From the NCBI RefSeq assembly GCF_024137965.1, contig NZ_CP099975.1:3286001-3350000 (forward strand): a DNA stretch of 64,000 bases. The letters run 5' to 3'. Numbering within the stretch: position 1 is the first letter of the stretch; every line of letters starts with the position of its first letter. A program made the position numbers and the translations under genes. Under the pieces are notes generated by a model, which saw nothing but the letters and a program-made list of their open reading frames with translations, made no database searches and was not told the origin of the DNA. The DNA comes from Halomonas sp. Y3 (GTDB taxonomy: Bacteria; Pseudomonadota; Gammaproteobacteria; Pseudomonadales; Halomonadaceae). Below are positions 1 through 8,569 of the stretch, in pieces.

Positions 1-2
1 TT

Positions 3-158
3 TCACGGATGCATCGTGTGGACCTGCGCGGCGCCACCCTGTTCAACGTTGACCTGCGCTACGCGGAAGGGGCTGCCAGCGCTCGCCTGGAGGGTGCCCG
101 ACTCTGCAATACGCGCCTGCCAGGTGGCGAACTCAGCCACCGAGACTGCCCGGAATGA
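3..158 (+). CDS. Pentapeptide-repeat protein, C-terminal end (partial)
   Basis: Only the last 51 codons are in the window; the start lies to the left. The translated tail contains repeat-like steps such as VDLRGATLFNVDLR and ARLEGARL, the A(D/N)LxX spacing of pentapeptide-repeat right-handed beta-helices. It ends in a short cap with two cysteines (LCNT and DCPE). The stop is TGA at 156-158. It converges on the deaminase gene. A second, complete secreted pentapeptide-repeat protein is encoded at 7886-8566 and also carries cysteines in its cap. The function is not known from sequence. Confidence 0.7.
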   Translation, partial: SRMHRVDLRGATLFNVDLRYAEGAASARLEGARLCNTRLPGGELSHRDCPE

Positions 159-220
159 TAACAGGCCGACCGATAGGCGATCGTCGACATAGCGATAGCG
201 GCAGGCAAGCATGCTAGTTA

Positions 221-796
221 TCACGGCTGACGAAAGGCGCCAAGCCCCTTCCAGTCCTCCAGGTCCAGCTCGGGCTTCTCCGCTCGGAAGCGGCCATAGA
301 GCTCGATGCCCTGAGGGTCCTCGAGGATCTCCACCTGCACGCCCCGCTCTCTCAGCAGCGCCTCGGTGCCCGAGGCGTTGGTGATATCCCCCACCACCAC
401 CCGGGCGAAGCCGCGCATGTAAAGCAGAGTGGCGCAGATGTCGCAGGGGCTCAGGGAGGTGAAGAGCGTGGTGCGGCTGAAGTCGAGGCGCCCGGCGTCG
501 CGAATGGCGGCGGTCTCGCCATGGTTGTAGGGGTGGCTCTCCTGCACCAGGGTGTTATGCCCCTTGCCGACGATGTGACGACTCTCGTTGTCGATGATCA
601 CCGCGCCGATGGGGCAGCCGCCCTCATCGTAGCTCTTGCGGGCCAGCAGCACGGCGATGCGCATCAGGTCGGCATCGCTCAGGCGACGCGTGAAGGCGTC
701 GTCCATCAGCACCGGCAGGCTTGCGGTGGGCATATGGGCGATGGCGGACAGGGCCGCCTCGGTCACTTCCGTTTCGCCGTTCAGCAGCGTCTCCAT
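221..796 (-). CDS. Cytosine/nucleoside deaminase family protein
   Basis: 191 residues. This is a zinc-dependent CDA-fold deaminase: HGETAA supplies the zinc His and catalytic Glu, and SPCDIC supplies the two zinc Cys. The spacing and the text around these motifs resemble yeast-type cytosine deaminase (hydrolytic deamination of cytosine to uracil), although guanine or other base/nucleoside substrates cannot be excluded. I chose the ATG at 796 because GAGGAG sits five bases upstream; a GTG six bases further out overlaps that ribosome-binding site. The gene follows nfsA by 33 bases on the same strand, so the two are probably co-transcribed. It has a ~60 residue N-terminal stretch before the deaminase core. 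Confidence 0.8.
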   Translation of the reverse strand: METLLNGETEVTEAALSAIAHMPTASLPVLMDDAFTRRLSDADLMRIAVLLARKSYDEGGCPIGAVIIDNESRHIVGKGHNTLVQESHPYNHGETAAIRDAGRLDFSRTTLFTSLSPCDICATLLYMRGFARVVVGDITNASGTEALLRERGVQVEILEDPQGIELYGRFRAEKPELDLEDWKGLGAFRQP

Positions 797-829
797 GGGC
801 ACTCCTCGGTTGATCCTGTTCGCTCGGAA

Positions 830-1561
830 TCACTTCATCTCGAAGCCGCGCTTGACCAGGAACTCCCGCATATGGGGGCGCAGCTTGGTATCGAAGAGCG
901 GCGTGAGGTTCTGCGACCAGGTGCTCTGCTTGTTGCCGCCCTTACGCGACTGGTAGTAGGCGTGCATGGTGTCGTCGAAGGCGGCCACCAGCTCGCGGTC
1001 GTCGCTGTAGGTATCCTCCTTGAGGACCGCTTCCACCGGCAGGCGGGGCTTGACGTCCGGCTCATGGGCCGGGTAGCCGAGGCACATGCCGAACACCGGA
1101 TACACATGGTCCGGCAGGCCCAGCAGGTCGCTGATCGCCTGGGGGTTGTTGCGCACGCCGCCGATATAGCAGATGCCGAGCCCCGCGGATTCCGCCGCCA
1201 CGGCCACGTTCTGGGCCATCAGGGCGGTGTCCACGGTGGCTACCAGCAGCTGCTCGGTCATGCCGCGCACCACCCGGGCACCGGTGCGCTCGGCGGCCTC
1301 GGTGGGGCGCTTCATGTCGGCACAGAACATCAGGAAGGCACCGCAGCTGGCCACATAGCCCTGGCCGCCGGCCAGCTCGGCGATCTTCTCGCGATTCTCG
1401 GGGCGCGTCACGTGAATGACCGTATAGGCCTGCACGTGGCTGGAGGTGGCGGCTCCCTGGCCGGCGCGGATCAGCTCCTCGAGAAGCTCCCGGGAGACCG
1501 GCTGGTCGGTGAACTTGCGAATGGAGCGGTGGGACTTGAGCAGTTCGATGGTGGGGTTCAT
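830..1561 (-). CDS. nfsA: NfsA-type oxygen-insensitive NADPH nitroreductase
   Basis: 243 residues. FMN-dependent nitro-FMN reductase fold: N-terminal SHRSIRKF is the classical FMN-phosphate binding segment, and the middle has the GLGICYIGGVRN loop typical of the NfsA/FRP subgroup. The C-terminal ~80 residue extension is also NfsA-like. Members reduce nitroaromatics or quinones with NADPH in the cytoplasm. The start is the ATG at 1561; an upstream in-frame extension to 1681 runs into the exaC terminator and is implausible. The deaminase gene follows closely downstream. Confidence 0.85.
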   Translation of the reverse strand: MNPTIELLKSHRSIRKFTDQPVSRELLEELIRAGQGAATSSHVQAYTVIHVTRPENREKIAELAGGQGYVASCGAFLMFCADMKRPTEAAERTGARVVRGMTEQLLVATVDTALMAQNVAVAAESAGLGICYIGGVRNNPQAISDLLGLPDHVYPVFGMCLGYPAHEPDVKPRLPVEAVLKEDTYSDDRELVAAFDDTMHAYYQSRKGGNKQSTWSQNLTPLFDTKLRPHMREFLVKRGFEMK

Positions 1562-1665
1562 GGGGCCTCGCTGGCACGATGGAGGGGGAAACGCCTCTAC
1601 ATTAACGCTTTCCTCTCGCCGCTGCAGGCCCGCGCGGCATCTCGCACGAGGCAGATCCAGCGCAG

Positions 1666-1690
1666 AAAAAAGGGGCGGCAAGGCCGCCCC
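1666..1690 (-). terminator. Rho-independent terminator of exaC
   Basis: An 8-bp perfect stem (1672-1679 with 1683-1690) has a three-base loop and is followed on the minus strand by six T residues (1671-1666). It lies 35 bases past the exaC stop, so it separates exaC from nfsA. Confidence 0.85.
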
Positions 1691-1725
1691 TAAACCACCA
1701 CACGAGTGTCATCAGGGAGTGTCGA

Positions 1726-3246
1726 TCAGAAGAAGCCCAGCGGGTTGGTGTCATAGCTCACCAGCAGGTTCTTGGTCTGCTGGTAGTGCTCGAGCGCCAC
1801 CTTGTGGGTCTCGCGGCCGACGCCGGACTTCTTGTAGCCGCCGAAGGCGGCGTGGGCCGGGTACTGGTGGTAGCAGTTGGTCCACACCCGGCCGGCCTGG
1901 ATGCCGCGCCCCATGCGGAAGGCGACGTTGATGTCGCGGCTCCACACCCCGGCGCCGAGGCCGAACTCGGTGTCGTTGGCGATGGCCAGCGCCTCGGCCT
2001 CATCCTTGAAGGTGGTCACTGCCACCACCGGACCGAAGATCTCCTCCTGGAAGACGCGCATCTTGTTGTTGCCCTTGAGCAGGGTCGGCTGGATGTAGAA
2101 GCCCTTGTCGATGCTCGGGTCCAGGCTCTCCTTGTCGCCACCGGTGAGGAACTCGGCGCCCTCCTCCCGGGCGATGTCCATGTAGGACATGATCTTGTCG
2201 AACTGCTCCTGGGAGGCCTGGGCGCCTACCTGGACGTCGGTGTCCAGCGGGTTGCCGCGCTTGATCCTGCCGACCTTCTCCATGACCTTGGCCATGAAGG
2301 CGTCGTACATGGATTCCTGGATCAGCGCCCGGGAGGGGCAGGTGCAGACCTCGCCCTGGTTGAAGAAGGCCAGCACCAGCCCCTCGGCGGCCTTGTCGAT
2401 GAACTCGGGCTCGGCGTTCATGATGTCGGCGAAGTAGATGTTGGGGGACTTGCCGCCCAGCTCCACCGTGGAGGGGATGATGTTCTCGGCGGCGCACTTG
2501 AGGATATGCGCGCCTACCGGGGTGGAGCCGGTGAAGGCGATCTTGGCGATGCGCTTGCTGGTGGCCAGCGCCTGACCCGCCTCGGCGCCGTAGCCGTTGA
2601 CGATGTTGACCACCCCCGGCGGCAGCAGGTCACCGACCAGCTTCATCAGCTCGAGGATCGAGGCCGGGGTCTGCTCGGCGGGCTTGAGCACCACGCAGTT
2701 GCCGGCGGCAAGGGCGGGGGCCAGCTTCCACACGGCCATCAGCAGCGGGAAGTTCCAGGGGATGATCTGCCCCACCACGCCCAGCGGCTCGTGGAAGTGG
2801 TAGGCCACGGTATTGGCGTCGATGTCGGCGGCGGTGCCCTCCTGGGCGCGGATGCAGCCGGCGAAGTAGCGGAAGTGGTCGACCGCCAGCGGCAGGTCGG
2901 CGTTCAGCGTCTCGCGCACCGCCTTGCCGTTGTCCCAGGTCTCGGCCACGGCCAGCATCTCGAGGTTCTGCTCGATGCGGTCGGCGATCCTGAGCAGGAT
3001 GTTGCTGCGCTCGGCGGCGGAGGTCTTGCCCCAGGCCGGGGCGGCGGCGTGGGCAGCGTCCAGCGCCTTGTCGATATCCTCGGCGGTGGAGCGCGGGACC
3101 TGGCAGAACACCTCGCCGTTGACCGGGCTGACGTTGTCGAAGTATTCGCCCTTCACCGGCGACACGAACTCGCCGTTGATGTAGTTGCCGTAGCGCTGCT
3201 CGAAGCTGATGACGGCATCCGGGCTGCCGGGATTGGCGTAGATCAT
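1726..3246 (-). CDS. exaC: NAD-dependent (acet)aldehyde dehydrogenase, ExaC type
   Basis: 506 residues, full length for the ExaC/AcoD group. It oxidises acetaldehyde from ethanol oxidation to acetate with NAD+. Visible motifs are [10 protein letters not shown], the Rossmann FTGSTPVG, the general-base ELGGKSPN and the catalytic cysteine in NQGEVCTC. The C-terminus ends in TNPLGFF, typical of this subgroup. Its place beside the quinoprotein ethanol dehydrogenase genes supports the assignment. It has its own terminator downstream and 154 bases of upstream DNA, so it is probably a separate transcript. A GC-rich dyad (CCCCTACGGGG at 3361-3371) lies about 115 bases upstream of the start and could be a regulator site. 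Confidence 0.92.
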   Translation of the reverse strand: MIYANPGSPDAVISFEQRYGNYINGEFVSPVKGEYFDNVSPVNGEVFCQVPRSTAEDIDKALDAAHAAAPAWGKTSAAERSNILLRIADRIEQNLEMLAVAETWDNGKAVRETLNADLPLAVDHFRYFAGCIRAQEGTAADIDANTVAYHFHEPLGVVGQIIPWNFPLLMAVWKLAPALAAGNCVVLKPAEQTPASILELMKLVGDLLPPGVVNIVNGYGAEAGQALATSKRIAKIAFTGSTPVGAHILKCAAENIIPSTVELGGKSPNIYFADIMNAEPEFIDKAAEGLVLAFFNQGEVCTCPSRALIQESMYDAFMAKVMEKVGRIKRGNPLDTDVQVGAQASQEQFDKIMSYMDIAREEGAEFLTGGDKESLDPSIDKGFYIQPTLLKGNNKMRVFQEEIFGPVVAVTTFKDEAEALAIANDTEFGLGAGVWSRDINVAFRMGRGIQAGRVWTNCYHQYPAHAAFGGYKKSGVGRETHKVALEHYQQTKNLLVSYDTNPLGFF

Positions 3247-3390
3247 GACGCAACTCCTGTCTCTGTTGTTGTAGGGGCTCGCTCGGGCGGTGCGCCTCGG
3301 GTCTCGAGCCTGTCTTCAAGCGTAGAGGAATTCCCGACGGGCACTATCCTGCCATGGGCTCCCCTACGGGGGTCTTTAGTAGTAGTTGCA

Positions 3391-3410
3391 GGCGCCGACA
3401 TCACGGCGCC
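3391..3410 (-). terminator. Hairpin overlapping the metallohydrolase stop codon
   Basis: A 7-bp stem (GGCGCCG with CGGCGCC) and six-base loop contain the stop codon of the zinc metallohydrolase gene. It is at the end of the pedF-like, soxYZ-like, metallohydrolase transcript. There is no clear T tract, so termination is only a possibility. Confidence 0.4.
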
Positions 3411-4342
3411 TCCCCCCACAGCCAGCGCTGCTCGTAGCGGGGGTAGAGGTGGCTGAGGCTGCGGGTCAGCTCGTACTCCGCCAGGGCGAGGCCCGCAAAA
3501 CGCTCAGGCAGCGGCGCCTCCCGCACCTGGTTGGCGGTGGCGCCTCGCGAGGCCTGCTCGTCGAAGTGTCGATCGAGCCAGGCCAGGTAGTCCCGAGTCT
3601 GCGCCAGGGCCGCACCCTCATGATCGACGGGGCCGTGGCCAGGCACCATCACCCGATAGCGCAGCGCCTCCAGCCGGTCGAGCTCCTCGATCCACGCCTG
3701 GAGCCCGGGAGTATGGGGCGTGGTGGCGGTGCGCTGGTGAAAGACCAGATCGCCGGCGAACAGCACCCCCGTTGCCGCGTCGAAGATAACCAGATCGGCA
3801 CCGCTGTGGCCGCGGAAGGCATGCAGCTCGAGGGGGTAGCCGCCGAAGTCATGCCGCCCGGGCGCCACGGCGCGATCGGGCAGGCGCAGCCGGGTCCCGG
3901 CAAAGGCCTCGCCCAGCAGGCGCCTGAGGTTGGCCTCGAAGGCCGCGGCATCCCGGGCCATGGCCTCGGCGGTGCCGGCCAGGGCCAGCACCTCGGCGTT
4001 GGCGAAGGCCTGGTTGCCGAAGACGTGGTCCGGGTGGTGGTGGGTATTGAGCACCCAGCGCACCGGCTGCCCCGTCAGCGCCATGATCTCCGCCTCCAGG
4101 GCCTCGCCGAGGGTGCGGCTGGGCCCGCTGTCGATCAGCACCACGCCCTCTCCGGTGGCGATGACCCCCAGATTGGCGATCAGGCCGCAGTTGTCGGCGG
4201 CGATCTCCTCGCGAGCCCCCTCCACCACCCAGGTGGCCGGCGCCACCGGCGTAAGCTCAGGCTCGCAGGCCAGCAGCGGCGGCGCCAGCAGCGCCAGCAC
4301 CGCGGCCAGGCCGGCGCGACCGCGCCTTGCATGACGCAACAT
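3401..4342 (-). CDS. Quinoprotein-associated zinc metallohydrolase (metallo-beta-lactamase fold)
   Basis: 313 residues. The metal motif HHHPDH is followed by further ligands in FRGHSGADL and VPGHGP, giving a metallo-beta-lactamase fold. Proteins of this type (SoxH-related quinoprotein relay metallohydrolases) recur beside PQQ-dependent dehydrogenase genes; their reaction is not established. The N-terminus is a signal peptide ending in LLAC, which fits a lipobox, so it may be a lipoprotein facing the periplasm. The ATG at 4342 was chosen because AGGGAG lies six bases upstream. It is third in a leftward operon behind the cytochrome and SoxYZ-like genes, 10 bases after the latter. Confidence 0.82.
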   Translation of the reverse strand: MLRHARRGRAGLAAVLALLAPPLLACEPELTPVAPATWVVEGAREEIAADNCGLIANLGVIATGEGVVLIDSGPSRTLGEALEAEIMALTGQPVRWVLNTHHHPDHVFGNQAFANAEVLALAGTAEAMARDAAAFEANLRRLLGEAFAGTRLRLPDRAVAPGRHDFGGYPLELHAFRGHSGADLVIFDAATGVLFAGDLVFHQRTATTPHTPGLQAWIEELDRLEALRYRVMVPGHGPVDHEGAALAQTRDYLAWLDRHFDEQASRGATANQVREAPLPERFAGLALAEYELTRSLSHLYPRYEQRWLWGEAP

Positions 4343-4352
4343 GGCAGTCTCC

Positions 4353-5186
4353 CTAGAGGGCAATCGAGAAGCGGTTGCCGTTGTTGTCCCGGGCGCCGAC
4401 CCGATACCCCCCCTCCAGAGGCTTCATGTGCAGGCCCAGGGCGGGGTTCTCGCTGACCGAGGCTTCGATGGCCAGGGTGGAGATGAGCTCGCCGCCGGCA
4501 TCGAGCACCTCGAAGCGCTGGATATGAAAGGCCGGCTGGCTGGGAATCAGCCCGCTGTCCATGGGGTGCATCACCCTCAAGCGCAGCTGGCTCTGCTCGC
4601 CGTGGTCGAAGCGCCGCCCCGCCACCTCGCCGAAACGCTCTTCCCAGCGGCTCTCGGTCGTGGCGATGCCCGGCGTGGTGCAGCCACCCCCCTCGGCCTC
4701 GATATGCGTGGAGCCGATATGCCAGACGCCATGGCGCTGCACGGCGACGCGTACCGGCGAGGCCTGCTCCAGCCTCACATTGAGGGAGAGCCTGGGGAGC
4801 CCATGGCTGCGCGGGTCATAGTCGAAGATCAGGGGGATGGGGTTGAGCTCGACCCAGGCCAGCATGCGCTCGAAGTCGTCACCCAGCTCGCTGGCGTCGA
4901 TATCCAGGGGCACCTGCCCGGAGTCCTCGGCAAAGCCGGGGGCGCTCAGCCGCACTCGGCTGTCGAAGACGTAGGGCGCATCGCCCAGATAGCGCTCTCG
5001 ATAGAGCTCCCACATGAAGGACCCGAGCGGGTCCGCCGAGCTGGTGAAGGCCTCCTCGGCCGGGCCGGCTGGCGCCGGGCCTGGGCGCTCTGCGTCCCCC
5101 GCGCCCTGGGCCAGCCCCCACAGCGGTATGACGACCAGCGAACAGCCGCTCAGCCAGATGCCCAGGCGGTTGCGATTCTGCATCAT
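4353..5186 (-). CDS. Quinoprotein dehydrogenase-associated SoxYZ-like carrier
   Basis: 277 residues with an N-terminal signal peptide (hydrophobic stretch about residues 9-27). The layout matches fused SoxY-like plus SoxZ-like domains found beside PQQ dehydrogenases. The N-terminal part contains the GGGCTTPG segment, whose single Cys is in the position expected of a SoxY-like carrier arm, and the C-terminal third is a SoxZ-like beta domain (VMHPMDSG). Exact function is unknown; a periplasmic carrier working with the neighbouring metallohydrolase is an inference. Two ATGs are adjacent (5186 and 5183) behind a GAGGAG. It lies 29 bases after the cytochrome gene. Confidence 0.8.
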   Translation of the reverse strand: MMQNRNRLGIWLSGCSLVVIPLWGLAQGAGDAERPGPAPAGPAEEAFTSSADPLGSFMWELYRERYLGDAPYVFDSRVRLSAPGFAEDSGQVPLDIDASELGDDFERMLAWVELNPIPLIFDYDPRSHGLPRLSLNVRLEQASPVRVAVQRHGVWHIGSTHIEAEGGGCTTPGIATTESRWEERFGEVAGRRFDHGEQSQLRLRVMHPMDSGLIPSQPAFHIQRFEVLDAGGELISTLAIEASVSENPALGLHMKPLEGGYRVGARDNNGNRFSIAL

Positions 5187-5215
5187 CGGCACTTGCCTCC
5201 TCGGATGGCGTCGGA

Positions 5216-5713
5216 TCAGCGGCCTGCCGTCTCGAAGCTGACGGTCTCGAGCCAGGCGCGTATGGCCCAGAGGCCCTCCTGGCTGACGTAGTCGGACATG
5301 CGCGGCATCAGCACGCGCCCGCCGCGCTCCGAGCCCTGGGTGACCAGCTCCTTGTACCACTCGTCTCCCCAGGCGCCGTTTTCCAGCTCGCGCAGATCCG
5401 GGGCGATGCCGCCGGACTTGGCCTCCAGCCCGTGGCAGGCCGCACAGTTGGCGTTATAGGCGGAAGCGCCCACGTCCACGGCGAGCTCATGCTGGGGGTG
5501 CTCTTCCCGATAGGGGTTCTCGTAGAGCCACTCATCGCCCAGGGGTTCCAGGCCGCGGGTATCCACCGGCTGCGGGGTCACATCGCCGTGGGAGAGCGCC
5601 TGGCCGGACAGCAGCAGCGCCAGCATCCCGGAGGCCAAAGCCGCCGAGGCGGCGTGCCGGCGGCGTGACGGTCGAGCAGTCGGTGTCATCTTGTTGTTGG
5701 TGGTGCAGCTCAT
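5216..5713 (-). CDS. pedF: Cytochrome c-550, PedF/ExaB type
   Basis: 165 residues. A signal peptide (hydrophobic AALASGMLALLLSG, cleavage near residue 41) exports it. The haem is attached at CAACH (residues 90-94), and the axial Met is probably in VLMP near residue 136. It takes electrons from the PQQ ethanol dehydrogenase in the periplasm and passes them towards a terminal oxidase. It is transcribed divergently from exaA across a 233-base shared promoter region and heads an operon with the SoxYZ-like carrier and metallohydrolase genes. It is known as exaB in P. aeruginosa. Confidence 0.88.
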   Translation of the reverse strand: MSCTTNNKMTPTARPSRRRHAASAALASGMLALLLSGQALSHGDVTPQPVDTRGLEPLGDEWLYENPYREEHPQHELAVDVGASAYNANCAACHGLEAKSGGIAPDLRELENGAWGDEWYKELVTQGSERGGRVLMPRMSDYVSQEGLWAIRAWLETVSFETAGR

Positions 5714-5946
5714 GGTGCAGCCCTCGTCAAAGGAAAGGTGGAATCACCCTGCGAAGGCTAGGCAGCGGCCAGATATCCAGAAATGGCGCCTTGGTGGGCA
5801 TCGCCTCCTTCCTTGGTCGTAGTGCCAAGTCAGTAGGCAAACCGGGACCAGAGTGCCTGAAACAGGAGGCCGGCCGCGCACTAGAGTGGAGTCCGATGGT
5901 CGGCAACCGCCCGACCCTTCGCTCACCTCGACATGGGAACCCCACC

Positions 5947-7827
5947 ATGACAAGAACAACACCGATCGCCCGCCCCCGGCTCCCGATTCGCCTCAAGACC
6001 CTGACCGCCGCCGTGGCCTGCGCCTCGGCCCTGGGTCTCAGCGCCGCCAGCATGGCCACTCCCGTCACCTGGGAGGACATCCTCACCGACCACGAGAACA
6101 CCGAGACGGTGCTGGGATACGGCATGGGCGTGCACGCCCAGCGCTACAGCCCGCTGGACAAGATCAACGCCGACAACGTGCACATGCTGACCCCGGCCTG
6201 GTCCCACTCCTTCGGCGACGAGATGCAGCGCGGTCAGGAGTCCCAGGCCCTGGTGCACGACGGCGTCATCTATGTCACCGGCTCCTACTCGCGGATCTTT
6301 GCCCTGGACGCCCGCACCGGCAAGCGGCTCTGGTCCTACAATCACCGCCTGCCCAACGACATCCGGCCCTGCTGCGACGTGGTCAACCGCGGCGCCGCCA
6401 TCTACGGCGACAAGGTCTTCTTCGGCACCCTGGACGCCGGCATCGTGGCCCTGAACAAGGACACCGGCGAGGTGGTCTGGCGGGAGCGCTTCGGCAACCA
6501 TCGCGCCGGCTACACCATGACCGGCGCGCCGACCATCATCCAGGACCAGGAGACCGGCCGGGTGATGCTGATTCACGGCTCCTCGGGCAACGAGTTCGGG
6601 ATCGTGGGCAAGCTCTTCGCCCGGGACGTGGAGACCGGCGAGGAGATCTGGATGCGGCCCTTCGTGGAGGGGCACTTCGGCCGGCTCAACGGCGAGGATA
6701 GTACGCCCAGCGGCGACCCCAGCGCCCCCTCCTGGCCCGACGATCCCGACTCCGAGACCGGCAAGGTGGAGGCCTGGAGCCACGGCGGCGGGGCCCCCTG
6801 GCAGAGCGCCAGCTTCGACCCTGAGACCAACACCATCATCGTCGGTGCCGGCAACCCCGCCCCCTGGAACGGCTGGGCGCGCACCTCGCCGGACGGCCAC
6901 CCCTCCGACTACGACAGCCTCTACACCTCGGCCCAGGTCGCCGTCGACCCCACCACCGGCGAGATCAAGTGGCACTACCAGCACACGCCCAACGACCACT
7001 GGGACTTCTCCGGCAACAACGAGATCGTGCTGTTCGACTACGAGGACGAGACCGGCCAGCTGGTCAGGGCCGGCGCCCACGCCGACCGCAACGGCTTCTT
7101 CTATATCACCGATCGCACCAACGGCGACCTGCTCGACGCCTTCCCCTTCGTGGACAACATCACCTGGGCCACCCATATCGACCTGGAGACGGGCCGCCCC
7201 GCCGAGGTCGAGGGGCAGCGCCCGCCCCGCCTGGAGGAGGGCCAGACCCGCTCCGAGCCGGTAGAGATCTCGCCCCCCTTCCTGGGCGGCAAGAACTGGA
7301 ACCCCATGGCCTACAGCCAGGACACCGGGCTCTTCTACGTGCCGGCCAACCACTGGAAGGAGGACTACTGGACCGAGGAGGTGGAGTACAGCGAAGGCTC
7401 GGCCTATCTGGGCATGGGCTTCCGCATCAAGCGCATGTATGACGATCACGTGGGGATCCTGCGCGCCATCGACCCGCTGACCGGCGACATCGCCTGGGAG
7501 CACAAGGAAACGCTGCCGCTATGGGCCGGCGTGGTGGCCACCGCCGGCAACCTGGTCTTCACCGGCACCGGCGACGGCTACTTCAAGGCCTTCGATGCCG
7601 AGAGCGGCGAGGAGCTCTGGAGCTTCCAGGTGGGCACCGGGATCATCTCCCCGCCCATCACCTGGGAGATGGACGGCGAGCAGTACATCGGCGTGACCAC
7701 AGGCTACGGTGGCGCGGTGCCGCTGTGGGGTGGCGACATGGCCGAGCTGACCCGGACGGTGGCACAGGGGGGCTCCTTCTGGGTCTTCAAGCTGCCGGAC
7801 TTCGCCCGCGACCTGGCCGCCAACTGA
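5947..7827 (+). CDS. exaA: PQQ-dependent ethanol dehydrogenase (quinoprotein ExaA)
   Basis: 626 residues. A signal peptide ends near SMA (residue 37), then comes an eight-bladed propeller with repeated W-docking motifs (for example LDARTGKRLWSY and VDPTTGEIKWHY). The adjacent cysteines of the PQQ-gripping disulfide ring are C142-C143. The active-site segment TPNDHWDFSGN places the catalytic Asp at 353. The residue two positions later is Ser355, not Asp, which is the pattern of calcium-dependent rather than lanthanide-dependent enzymes (inference from the family). It oxidises primary alcohols to aldehydes in the periplasm. The start at 5947 gives a clean signal peptide; the longer upstream reading is non-coding. 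The 5714-5946 region is shared with the cytochrome gene. Confidence 0.93.
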   Translation: MTRTTPIARPRLPIRLKTLTAAVACASALGLSAASMATPVTWEDILTDHENTETVLGYGMGVHAQRYSPLDKINADNVHMLTPAWSHSFGDEMQRGQESQALVHDGVIYVTGSYSRIFALDARTGKRLWSYNHRLPNDIRPCCDVVNRGAAIYGDKVFFGTLDAGIVALNKDTGEVVWRERFGNHRAGYTMTGAPTIIQDQETGRVMLIHGSSGNEFGIVGKLFARDVETGEEIWMRPFVEGHFGRLNGEDSTPSGDPSAPSWPDDPDSETGKVEAWSHGGGAPWQSASFDPETNTIIVGAGNPAPWNGWARTSPDGHPSDYDSLYTSAQVAVDPTTGEIKWHYQHTPNDHWDFSGNNEIVLFDYEDETGQLVRAGAHADRNGFFYITDRTNGDLLDAFPFVDNITWATHIDLETGRPAEVEGQRPPRLEEGQTRSEPVEISPPFLGGKNWNPMAYSQDTGLFYVPANHWKEDYWTEEVEYSEGSAYLGMGFRIKRMYDDHVGILRAIDPLTGDIAWEHKETLPLWAGVVATAGNLVFTGTGDGYFKAFDAESGEELWSFQVGTGIISPPITWEMDGEQYIGVTTGYGGAVPLWGGDMAELTRTVAQGGSFWVFKLPDFARDLAAN

Positions 7828-7840
7828 GCCAGACGACCCC

Positions 7841-7864
7841 GCCGGCCGCCACGGGGCGGCCGGC
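7841..7864 (+). terminator. Strong hairpin just after exaA (attenuator/partial terminator)
   Basis: A perfect 10-bp inverted repeat with a four-base ACGG loop begins 13 bases after the exaA stop and ends 21 bases before the next start codon. It has no long T tract. It could stabilise the exaA message or limit read-through into the pentapeptide gene. Confidence 0.6.
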
Positions 7865-7885
7865 TCTCTTCCGGAGGAGCGTCAC

Positions 7886-8566
7886 ATGTCCCATACCACT
7901 TCCCTGCGGCGTCATCTCGGCGGCCTCACCCTGGGGGCGCTGCTGCTCGGCCCCTCCCTGGCAGCGGCGGAGGACGCCGCCTACGAGGCGCCCGTTCACA
8001 ACGGCTGCGTGCTGGAGGCGTACACCCAGTGCCCCGGCGCCGACCTTGCCGGCGCCGACCTCGCCAACCTGGAGCTGCACGGCGCCGACTTCTCCGGCGC
8101 CGACCTCACCGGCGCCGACCTGCGCCACGCCAACCTGCGCGGCGTCAACCTGGAGGGGGCCGACCTGCGCGGCGCCAACCTCAATCGCGCCCGAATGATC
8201 AACGCCAACCTGCGCGGCGCCGACCTCGGCCAGGCCAGCCTGGTGGGGCTCGAAAGCTGGAACCTGTTCGGCCAGGGGGCCATCTTCGACGGCGCCGACC
8301 TGACCGGCGCCAACCTGGAGTTCGGCCGCCTGACCAAGGCCAGCTTCCGCGACGCCATACTCCACGGCGCCAAGCTCGAGATGGCCTGGATGAACCGCAC
8401 CGACATGCGCGGCGCCGACCTGCGCGACGCCAACCTGCAGGAAGCCAAGCTCAGCATGTCGCGGCTCGACCATGCCGACCTGAGCGGCGCCCGCCTGCAC
8501 TACGGCAACTTCCAGCTGGTGCAGATGCAGGGCTGCACGGCCTGCCCCGTCGACTGGATGGACTGA
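7886..8566 (+). CDS. Secreted pentapeptide-repeat protein
   Basis: 226 residues. A signal peptide (LGGLTLGALLLGPSLAAA) is followed by about thirty A(D/N)LxX steps, such as GADLAGADLANL and GADLRGANLN, forming a predicted right-handed quadrilateral beta-helix. Cysteines lie only in the caps: C41 and C49 before the helix, and C217 and C220 (CTAC) after it. The repeat run is interrupted once near GLESWNLFGQGAIF. A good GGAGGAG precedes the ATG. It sits between exaA and the C-W-motif gene, three bases from the latter, so a periplasmic role in quinoprotein assembly or electron transfer is suggested by position only; no function can be read from the repeats. Confidence 0.85.
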   Translation: MSHTTSLRRHLGGLTLGALLLGPSLAAAEDAAYEAPVHNGCVLEAYTQCPGADLAGADLANLELHGADFSGADLTGADLRHANLRGVNLEGADLRGANLNRARMINANLRGADLGQASLVGLESWNLFGQGAIFDGADLTGANLEFGRLTKASFRDAILHGAKLEMAWMNRTDMRGADLRDANLQEAKLSMSRLDHADLSGARLHYGNFQLVQMQGCTACPVDWMD

Positions 8567-8569
8567 CCC

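Noticed and set aside
1786..3456. 556-codon open frame opposite exaC
   Set aside because: It is antisense to a clear aldehyde dehydrogenase, has low-complexity Gly/Val/His/Leu content and arises from GC codon bias.
5714..5946. Sigma-54 promoter for exaA or pedF
   Set aside because: A TGGCAC is present on the minus strand but the matching TTGC element is not at the required distance.
5923..7503. 526-codon open frame opposite exaA
   Set aside because: Antisense to the quinoprotein dehydrogenase; no recognisable domain.
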